Part shown: one piece after another, positions 7,972-13,372 of the stretch | Position numbering within the stretch: the stretch's first letter is position 1 | Layout: every line of letters starts with the position of its first letter | NCBI GenBank assembly: GCA_028872685.1 | Contig: JAPKEI010000034.1 | Location: forward strand, 1-13,372 | DNA: 13,372 bases | Origin: Verrucomicrobiota bacterium | Lineage (GTDB): Bacteria; Verrucomicrobiota; Verrucomicrobiia; Limisphaerales; UBA1100 | Direction of reading: 5' to 3' | Translations under genes and position numbers: made by a program | Notes under the pieces: model-generated | Databases searched by the model: none | Told to the model about the DNA's origin: nothing | What the model saw: the letters and a program-made list of their open reading frames with translations, nothing else

Positions 7972-9126
7972 TCACTTCGACTCATTCCAAAGAATCCGTA
8001 GGTTATGCGTTTGACGACAGGCGACGATGATGTCTGGCTTTTTGTCGCCGTTTAGATCCATAGCTTTGATATCTTCCACAGCAGTTTCTTTGCCGCTGAG
8101 CTGATAAGTTTTCCATTTGCTGTAAGTTGCATTTTGAGGAACGTACAATTTCACACCCGGCACACCGCGCGTGGTCATGCCGCGCCAACCGGCCACCACT
8201 TGGTCGCCCCCCGTGCCAAGAAAATCCGCTGTGGCCAGTGCGTGGCCGTCCTTCAACGATTCGTCCAGCACCCAACGTTGCCACGATAAGCTGCGGGTTT
8301 CGAGGTACACGACCACAGTAGTCCCATGCTTTGGCTCGATAGTGGTAATAAACCGCTTGCCCGAAGGCAGACGACCGTCCCGCACCTCCCCCGCATAGTT
8401 TTGGGTGAACCGCATGTACTTCCATTTATCGTTACGATCGCGCCCGAACCAATACACGCCCTCTAACCCAGCCTGTAAAAATTCTTCACGACCATCACGG
8501 TCCCAATCAATGGGATGAAAATTATGACTGTCGTGCATGAAATTGGAAACCAGGGTGCGCTTCCAATCATCACTAGGATCATCGGGAATACGATAAGCGT
8601 ACACCTTCATGCCATCGCCTTTGCCGCCCTTATTGCCGCGACCATGTAGTGGCTTTACGATTAAATCGAATTTTCCTTCGCCAGATTTCACCCAATGCAT
8701 GCGATGCGTTGTGGGTTCGTGAGGCAGGCGAATGGGAGCCCAATCGCCTTTGCGGTTAGCAGTGGGGTTAAGATAAAAGATCGAGCCGGAGGTCTTCACA
8801 TTAGTCGTCTCACCAATGTTCCATTGTGCGCCCACGGCAAGCTCAGCCTTACCATCACCGTCGAGATCGCGGGCTGCGATGCAGACGTGATCGCGTTGAG
8901 TGAGATGACCGCTGATTTGGTGCTTTGTCCAAGTCGGATTTTCATACCATACCACTTTGTCTTTGTCGCACAGGATGATGTCGGGTTTTTTGTCGCCATT
9001 CATATCCGTTAACTGCAGGCCATAGCCAATGCCGATTTTGGCATCAATTTCTTGGGTGCGAAATTTTGGCTCCACTGCCAGCCCCATCGAGGCCAACGTG
9101 AACAGAATGCAAATGGATGTTTTCAT
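7972..9126 (-). CDS. Exported FG-GAP/VCBS-repeat beta-propeller-like protein
   Basis: 384 residues. The start MKTSICILFTLASMGLA followed by VEP reads as a Sec signal peptide with likely cleavage after Ala17. Acidic Ca-binding-loop motifs typical of FG-GAP/VCBS (integrin alpha-like) blades recur: DMNGDKKPD (41-49), DLDGDGKAE (87-95), DWDRDGREE (near 210) and DLNGDKKPD (357-365). Blade-closing phrases such as VVWYENP and the near-C-terminal LRILWN are also typical. The whole protein resembles a single-propeller family frequent in Planctomycetota and Verrucomicrobiota secretomes; no enzymatic domain is visible and its ligand is unknown. It follows the small lipoprotein gene after 3 bases, so the two are probably cotranscribed. 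No Shine-Dalgarno is obvious before its ATG. Confidence 0.85.
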   Translation of the reverse strand: MKTSICILFTLASMGLAVEPKFRTQEIDAKIGIGYGLQLTDMNGDKKPDIILCDKDKVVWYENPTWTKHQISGHLTQRDHVCIAARDLDGDGKAELAVGAQWNIGETTNVKTSGSIFYLNPTANRKGDWAPIRLPHEPTTHRMHWVKSGEGKFDLIVKPLHGRGNKGGKGDGMKVYAYRIPDDPSDDWKRTLVSNFMHDSHNFHPIDWDRDGREEFLQAGLEGVYWFGRDRNDKWKYMRFTQNYAGEVRDGRLPSGKRFITTIEPKHGTTVVVYLETRSLSWQRWVLDESLKDGHALATADFLGTGGDQVVAGWRGMTTRGVPGVKLYVPQNATYSKWKTYQLSGKETAVEDIKAMDLNGDKKPDIIVACRQTHNLRILWNESK

Positions 9127-9129
9127 AAA

Positions 9130-9357
9130 TTAATGCACCGGCCTTAGCCCGTGTCTTTTGCGGATTACATTATAGCCATACCGATCCAGCGTTCCATCCT
9201 GATAACGAAATTTTGCATCCTCCAATTCCCATCGAGCCCGCTTCTCGCTCCAGCTCAACTCAGATTTCGAATCCAATTCATCACGAAACGCATACTCAAC
9301 CGCTTGGCACCCCCCGAACAGGCACAGCGCCGCGCCCAAAATAAAAACGTGTCTCAC
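9130..9357 (-). CDS. Small putative lipoprotein, function unknown
   Basis: From a GTG at 9357 this gives 75 residues: a short basic start (MRHV), a hydrophobic stretch FILGAALCLF, then GGC, an acceptable lipobox (LFGGC) with Cys17 as the modified residue. The mature part is short, charged and probably helical (SWSEKRARWELEDAKFRY), ending DRYGYNVIRKRHGLRPVH. The frame opens further upstream to a TTG at 9453, but that extension (Arg/Lys-rich, no signal feature) would bury the signal segment, so the GTG is preferred; no Shine-Dalgarno supports either. It lies 3 bases ahead of the FG-GAP gene, suggesting a shared transcript and an envelope role. I recognise no family. Confidence 0.55.
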   Translation of the reverse strand: MRHVFILGAALCLFGGCQAVEYAFRDELDSKSELSWSEKRARWELEDAKFRYQDGTLDRYGYNVIRKRHGLRPVH

Positions 9358-9454
9358 ACGGAAAGTGTCACGTCGCAATGCGAAGGCGACAAGTTTTTTC
9401 CAAAGAAAAAAACGCCCGGCACACCGACCAGTTTTGGAATTTCTGTTAAGCAAT

Positions 9455-9602
9455 TTACGCCAATGCAGCTTGGGCGGCGGCGAGTTTTGCGATGGGAACG
9501 CGGAAAAGGGAGCAGCTCACGTAGTTCAGGCCGAGGGTAGCGCAGTATTTTACTGCTGCTGGGTTAGCCGCCGTGTTCACCGCAGATGCCAAGCTTGATT
9601 TT
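9455..9602 (-). pseudogene. Relic of a second pyruvate phosphate dikinase gene (C-terminal fragment)
   Basis: Minus-strand translation gives KIKLGICGEHGG (9602 to 9567), the catalytic-Cys motif of PPDK, then a stop TAA at 9564-9566. After a +1 shift it continues PAAVKYCATLGLNYVSCSL and FRVPIAKLAAAQAALA to a natural TAA at 9455-9457. The intact ppdK next door has KLKIGICGEHGG and GLNYVSCSPFRIPIARLALAQAALE. The damage can be read as one inserted base, or as GAA changed to TAA plus an extra C in the CCC at 9561-9563. Homology may reach faintly to about 9660 (a FDQG stretch), but the remaining ~800 residues of PPDK are absent. Synonymous positions differ a lot from the intact gene, so this is not a fresh duplication. 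No start codon or function is expected. Confidence 0.8.
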
Positions 9603-9616
9603 GGGCGGACTCTGAC

Positions 9617-9642
9617 GGGCACAGCAACCGAAAAGTGTGCCC
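9617..9642. repeat. Short perfect inverted repeat in the relic spacer
   Basis: GGGCACA (9617-9623) and TGTGCCC (9636-9642) are perfect 7-base inverted arms with a 12-base loop. No T-tract follows on either strand, so it is not an ordinary terminator. It sits between the ppdK relic and the ppdK terminator; the rest of 9603-9750 shows no recognisable gene. It may be chance or a remnant of whatever broke the relic. Confidence 0.35.
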
Positions 9643-9753
9643 TGATCAAACAGATCCGTTCCCTTTTGCCCAAAAACCTAAAGCAACCAAGTCTGAGGAA
9701 CCCTCACTAGAGCACCCTTCAAATCCAATAAAAGAGAGAGAACGCTATACTTC

Positions 9754-9788
9754 AAAAAAGCCCCGCTCGCTTTTACGAACGGGGCTTT
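9754..9788 (-). terminator. Rho-independent terminator of ppdK
   Basis: On the minus strand AAAGCCCCG (9788-9780) pairs with CGGGGCTTT (9765-9757), a 9-base GC-rich stem. Three further pairs (TCG/CGA) form inside after one mismatch, leaving a 6-base loop, and a run of six T (9759-9754) follows and partly overlaps the stem end. It lies 24 bases past the ppdK stop, ideal for ending that transcript and separating it from the relic and lipoprotein genes. Confidence 0.9.
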
Positions 9789-9811
9789 GAAGTTTTTTGT
9801 ATCGTCAGCGT

Positions 9812-12553
9812 CTAGCTCACTTCACCGCGAGCCATTCCCTTTTCCTCGAGGGCGGCTTGCGCAAGGGCAAGACGGGCGATGGGGATACGGAATGGTGAAC
9901 AGGACACGTAGTTGAGTCCGGTGCGGTGGAAGAACTTCACGGAATCAGGATCTCCGCCGTGCTCGCCGCAGATACCGATCTTGAGTTTCTTCTTAGTCTT
10001 ACGACCACCTTTGACACCCATTTCAACAAGCTTGCCCACGCCTTCCTGGTCGAGACCAGCGAATGGGTTGTTGTTGAGAACTTCCGCATCCTGGTAGGTT
10101 GGGAGGAAACTGGAGGAGTCATCACGGGAAAGACCAAGTCCGGTCTGCGTGAGATCGTTGGTTCCGAAGGAGAAGAACTCAGCGTGCTTGGCTATTTCGT
10201 CAGCGGTGATGGCAGCGCGAGGAATCTCAATCATGGTTCCAACGGTGTACTTCAGCTCGCTTTTCTTAAGACCAAGCTTCTTACGAACTTCAGCAGCGGT
10301 GGTGTCGATGACGTTCTTCTGAAGTTCAAGCTCACGTGCATAGGCAACGAGTGGGACCATGATCTCAGGGAGAACCTTAGTGCCCTTCTTCTGCACCTCG
10401 TGAGCTGCCTCGAGGATAGCCTCGACCTGCATTGCAGTGACAGCAGGGTAGCTGATGCCGAGACGGCAACCACGGTGACCAAGCATTGGATTCTCCTCGT
10501 GAAGAGCGTGGATACGCTTGGTGATCGCAGGAGCGCTCATGCCGATCTTCTTGGAGAGATCCTTCTTCTGAGCGGCATCCATGGTGCCGATGAATTCGTG
10601 AAGAGGTGGATCCAGAAGACGAATGGTGGCTGGGCGACCTTCGAGTGACTTGAAGATGCCGATGAAGTCTTTCTTCATGAAGACCTTGATCTTCTTGAGT
10701 GCCTTGGCGCGTCCGGCGTCGTCATCAGCGAGGATCATCTCACGAACAGCATCGATGCGGTTGCCCTCAAAGAACATGTGCTCGGCGCGGGTCAGGCCAA
10801 TGCCTTCAGCGCCAAACTTGATGGCCTGCTGCACCTGCTCTGGAGTGTCCGAGTTGGTGCGGATACCAAGCTTACGCAGCTTGTCGGTCCAGCTCATGAG
10901 CTCCATGAACTTCTTGTAGGTGTCAGAACGCTTGGCAGCAGCCTTGTTCTCGATGAGGCCCTGGATGACCTGGGAAGGAGAAGACTTGATGTTGCCCTTG
11001 TAAACGTTTCCAACGAATCCGTTCAGGGAAAGCTCATCGCCCTCCTTCAGAGTAACGCCGTTTCCGGAGAGTGTCTTCTTGGAGTAGTCGATAGTCATGC
11101 CGTGGGCACCGCAAACACAGACCTTCCCCATCTGGCGGGCAACAAGAGCAGCATGTGAGGAAGCACCACCCTCGGTGGTGAGGATTCCGTCGGCGGCGAT
11201 CATTCCACGAAGATCTTCCGGAGAAGTGGCTTGGCGGACAAGAATCACTTTCTGACCTTTGGCTGCTGCTTTCACCGAGTCTTCAGCGGAGAAATAGATC
11301 TTTCCGCAAGCCGCACCAGGACCAGCTGGAAGGCCATTGCCAACTTTCTTGGCAGCCTTTTCAGCCTTGGCCTCGAAGATTGGGGCGAGGAGGTGCCCGA
11401 GGTCATCAGCGGGAATGCGGAGGATAGCCTCTTCCTTCTTGATGAGGCGCTCCTTGACCATATCAAGAGCGATATTGACGGCAGCAAAACCAGTGCGCTT
11501 TCCGTTACGGGTCTGCAGCATCCACAGCTTTCCTTCCTCGATGGTAAACTCAACGTCCTGCACATCACGGAAGTGCTTCTCAAGCTTCTTACGAGTCACG
11601 AGAAGCTCTTTATGAGACTTGGGAAGGTCTTTGGCCATCTTGGCGATGGGCTTCGGTGTGCGGACACCGGCAACGACGTCCTCGCCCTGTGCATCAATGA
11701 GATACTCACCGTAAAAAACATTTTCGCCAGTGGCTGGGTCACGAGTGAAAGCAACGCCGGTTCCGGAAGTCTTACCGGTGTTACCAAAGACCATAGCCTG
11801 AACATTGACAGCAGTTCCCCAAGCGGCGGAAATTCCATACTTCTGGCGATAAACGATCGCGCGGTCGTTTTGCCAGGAGTTGAAGACGGCATTCACGGCT
11901 CCCTTGAGCTGCTCGCGCGGATCTTCGGGGAAGTTCTTGCCTGAGCGTTTCTTAATAAGCGCTTTGAAAGCAGCGACCACTTCGCGGAGATCCTTTTCCT
12001 TGAGACCAGAATCGTCTTTCACCTTGGCCTTAGCCTTAGCTTTATCAAGAATGACCTCGTAAGGATCGTGGTGCTCGCCGGCTTCGGCTTCCACTTCCAT
12101 TACAACGCTTCCATACATCTGGAGGAAACGACGGTAGGAGTCCCAGGCGAACTTTGCATTGCCGGTCTTCTTGGCAAGGGCTTCGACGACTTCGTCGTTA
12201 ATACCGAGATTAAGGATGGTGTCCATCATGCCGGGCATCGACTCACGAGCACCGGAGCGAACGGAAAGAAGAAGGGGATTCTCGAGGTCACCAAACTTCT
12301 TGCCCATGGCCTTTTCGACCTTGGTAATATTTGCCTCGATCTCGACATCGAGAGTCTTGGGATATTTCTTACCGTTGCCGTAATAATAGGTGCAAACTTC
12401 GGTCGTAATGGTGAAACCAGCGGGAACGGGAACTCCAATGCTGCTCATTTCGGCGAGATTGGCACCTTTGCCGCCTAACAGCGCCTTCATGGTTCCGTTG
12501 CCGTCGGTTTTGCTTTTACCAAAGTGGTAAACGTACTTTTTTGCTTTAGCCAT
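9812..12553 (-). CDS. ppdK: PPDK, pyruvate phosphate dikinase
   Basis: 913 residues, a full-length PPDK: ATP + Pi + pyruvate interconverts with AMP + PPi + phosphoenolpyruvate, in glycolysis or gluconeogenesis in the cytoplasm. The N-terminal ATP-grasp part has LLGGKGANLAEM (25-36), SVRSGARESMPGMMDT (97-112) and LQTRNGKRT (346-354). The phosphohistidine domain has TTEGGASSHAALVARQMG (459-476) with catalytic His467. The C-terminal TIM barrel has GLTRAEHMFF (586-595), FGTNDLTQTGLGLSRDD (796-812) and catalytic Cys862 in GICGEHGG. At the position of the regulatory Thr of plant PPDK (GGMTSH) there is Ser465. Lysine is written mostly AAG in the stretches I read, suggesting codon bias for high expression. 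The ATG has an AT-rich leader without a Shine-Dalgarno. It has its own promoter and terminator, so is probably monocistronic. Confidence 0.97.
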   Translation of the reverse strand: MAKAKKYVYHFGKSKTDGNGTMKALLGGKGANLAEMSSIGVPVPAGFTITTEVCTYYYGNGKKYPKTLDVEIEANITKVEKAMGKKFGDLENPLLLSVRSGARESMPGMMDTILNLGINDEVVEALAKKTGNAKFAWDSYRRFLQMYGSVVMEVEAEAGEHHDPYEVILDKAKAKAKVKDDSGLKEKDLREVVAAFKALIKKRSGKNFPEDPREQLKGAVNAVFNSWQNDRAIVYRQKYGISAAWGTAVNVQAMVFGNTGKTSGTGVAFTRDPATGENVFYGEYLIDAQGEDVVAGVRTPKPIAKMAKDLPKSHKELLVTRKKLEKHFRDVQDVEFTIEEGKLWMLQTRNGKRTGFAAVNIALDMVKERLIKKEEAILRIPADDLGHLLAPIFEAKAEKAAKKVGNGLPAGPGAACGKIYFSAEDSVKAAAKGQKVILVRQATSPEDLRGMIAADGILTTEGGASSHAALVARQMGKVCVCGAHGMTIDYSKKTLSGNGVTLKEGDELSLNGFVGNVYKGNIKSSPSQVIQGLIENKAAAKRSDTYKKFMELMSWTDKLRKLGIRTNSDTPEQVQQAIKFGAEGIGLTRAEHMFFEGNRIDAVREMILADDDAGRAKALKKIKVFMKKDFIGIFKSLEGRPATIRLLDPPLHEFIGTMDAAQKKDLSKKIGMSAPAITKRIHALHEENPMLGHRGCRLGISYPAVTAMQVEAILEAAHEVQKKGTKVLPEIMVPLVAYARELELQKNVIDTTAAEVRKKLGLKKSELKYTVGTMIEIPRAAITADEIAKHAEFFSFGTNDLTQTGLGLSRDDSSSFLPTYQDAEVLNNNPFAGLDQEGVGKLVEMGVKGGRKTKKKLKIGICGEHGGDPDSVKFFHRTGLNYVSCSPFRIPIARLALAQAALEEKGMARGEVS

Positions 12554-12594
12554 AAAATATTTTTGTGAAATTCAGCCGGAAAACCGGAGCGCGG

Positions 12595-12623
12595 AAGTTA
12601 GGGGCGAGCGGGTGTTATGTCAA
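12595..12623 (-). promoter_or_regulatory. Sigma70-type promoter of ppdK
   Basis: On the minus strand a perfect TTGACA (12618-12623) is followed after exactly 17 bases by TAACTT (12595-12600), a weak -10 (T, A and final T match). Predicted start near 12588 gives a leader of about 35 bases, holding a small CCGG-TTTT-CCGG hairpin and no Shine-Dalgarno. Position just upstream of ppdK and past the end of the preceding gene supports it. Confidence 0.55.
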
Positions 12624-12659
12624 CGCACAATTCAGCAGAAAATCGTAAAAAAACAGCCA

Positions 12660-13372
12660 TTAAGCCTTCATTGATTCCACTTCGATGCCGTGTTGAGCGC
12701 ACCATTTCTTGTAAGCTAAAGGCGAGATTTCTGAAGGTTTAATTTCGCTACGGCCGCCCCAGAAGACGTTGGTGTAGCTGATCTCGATGCCAGCCTCGGC
12801 GAGGTGTTGATCGATGGCGGCTTTATGGGCGAGCACTTTGTCTTTGTCCGTGCCGTGGGCGACGCCCATTACATTGACGTTGCGAAACTCCGGCCCGCCT
12901 TCGCGCCAATAGGCGTGGGTCATTATGTAATGCCGACCCACCTCGCGACCGGCGTCCAACTCGCGCCCCGGCGGAACGGCCCAATGGAAAAGCGCGTTGT
13001 AGCGCGTGACTTGTTCGCCAGTCGAAAGTTTTTTGACGTGCTCCAAAAATGTTGAAAAACGACCCACCACGCGGCGTTCGTTCAAATCTTCCGCGACCTT
13101 GTAAAATTCCTCCAAGGACACTCCCGCTTCCGCCGCGCGAGCATTCCACAAATCCTCCACTAATTCTTCCGGCCCAAATTCGCGCTTCACCGTCTCCATA
13201 ATACGCCATTCATGGTCGGTCAAATCCACCACCGCAACATCGTTCACCCTGCCCGGCTCCTCCGAGCGCGCGCCCGGTTCCATACCCTTGCGCCGCACGT
13301 GCCCCACGCCGAGCGCAAAAATTTTCTTGGCCGGCATAATGCGAAACGACTTCGCGCCCACCTTCGCCTTGA
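12660..13372 (-). CDS. Siroheme decarboxylase-like (AhbA/AhbB, NirDL) Lrp/AsnC-fold protein, 5' partial
   Basis: The frame is open to the right edge, so the start is outside; about 236 residues are visible. Numbering from the GTG at 13361, residues 5-20 (SFRIMPAKKIFALGVG) look like the closing strand of a preceding AsnC-type domain. A second unit follows: helix-turn-helix-like LTDHEWRIM (47-55) and SLEEFYKVAEDLNERRVVGRF (split over 82-102), then the ferredoxin-like part with ALFHWAVP (123-130), HYIMTHAYWREG (144-155) and NVMGVAHG (163-170), in the pattern of AhbB/NirDL (SHxY...M-HG). The family removes siroheme carboxylates in alternative haem or haem d1 synthesis. Whether this member is an enzyme or a regulator of the Lrp type cannot be told. 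It lies upstream of ppdK on the same strand, separated by the ppdK promoter. Confidence 0.6.
   Translation of the reverse strand, partial: KAKVGAKSFRIMPAKKIFALGVGHVRRKGMEPGARSEEPGRVNDVAVVDLTDHEWRIMETVKREFGPEELVEDLWNARAAEAGVSLEEFYKVAEDLNERRVVGRFSTFLEHVKKLSTGEQVTRYNALFHWAVPPGRELDAGREVGRHYIMTHAYWREGGPEFRNVNVMGVAHGTDKDKVLAHKAAIDQHLAEAGIEISYTNVFWGGRSEIKPSEISPLAYKKWCAQHGIEVESMKA

Noticed and set aside
9130..9453. Extended 107-residue version of the lipoprotein from a TTG at 9453
   Set aside because: The extra 32 residues are basic, lack a ribosome site and would place the signal segment internally; the GTG at 9357 gives a proper lipoprotein start.
9455..9673. 72-residue minus-strand open frame as a real small gene
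   Set aside because: Its C-terminal half is the PPDK relic and its N-terminal half is that relic read in the wrong frame, so it is not a genuine product.
9926..10648. Long plus-strand open frame (240 codons) inside ppdK, and a similar one at 11231-11944
   Set aside because: Both lie wholly antisense to ppdK, whose strong codon bias leaves the opposite strand free of stops; no start signals or domains.
12624..12660. T-rich stretch after the siroheme-decarboxylase-like gene as a terminator
   Set aside because: A run of seven T is present on the minus strand, but the GGCT units before it are direct, not inverted, so no stem forms.

Overview
The window looks like a chromosomal segment of a Gram-negative bacterium of the Verrucomicrobiota/Planctomycetota sphere, most likely Verrucomicrobiota. 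This is an inference from gene content and protein style: a very large DUF2723/TMEM260-like membrane protein with a TPR tail, an exported FG-GAP/VCBS-repeat protein of the type common in these phyla, few recognisable Shine-Dalgarno sites, and moderate-to-high GC. No CRISPR array, tRNA, rRNA, integrase, transposase or phage gene was seen. Most genes are housekeeping.

Layout. Bases 1-3558 (+) hold the C-terminal ~1185 residues of the DUF2723-like protein, whose start lies off the left edge. It meets the next operon tail to tail, and a single CTAG supplies the stop codon of both genes. Bases 3555-7856 (-) are a tightly packed operon, read right to left: aspS (aspartyl-tRNA synthetase), grpE, dnaJ, rsmE (16S rRNA m3U1498 methyltransferase). 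Each junction overlaps by 1-4 bases (ATGA, TAATG, TGATG), so translation is probably coupled. dnaK is not in the window. The operon ties tRNA charging, the Hsp70 co-chaperones and ribosome modification together.

Bases 7972-9357 (-) carry an exported beta-propeller-like FG-GAP protein preceded, 3 bases upstream, by a small putative lipoprotein. Bases 9455-9811 contain no intact gene. They hold a decayed C-terminal fragment of a second pyruvate phosphate dikinase gene, a short inverted repeat and a strong rho-independent terminator. Bases 9812-12553 (-) are the intact ppdK, with a good promoter just upstream. From 12660 to the right edge (-) is the C-terminal part of a protein resembling the Lrp/AsnC-like siroheme decarboxylase (AhbA/AhbB, NirDL) family. 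Its N-terminal part lies outside the window.

The least ordinary points are the ppdK relic beside the intact gene, the zinc-ribbon and tandem beta-repeat insertions in the DUF2723-like protein, the aspS-grpE-dnaJ-rsmE arrangement without dnaK, and the probable two-domain siroheme-decarboxylase-like protein cut by the right edge. I did not find a convincing undescribed defence, mobile or biosynthetic system here.
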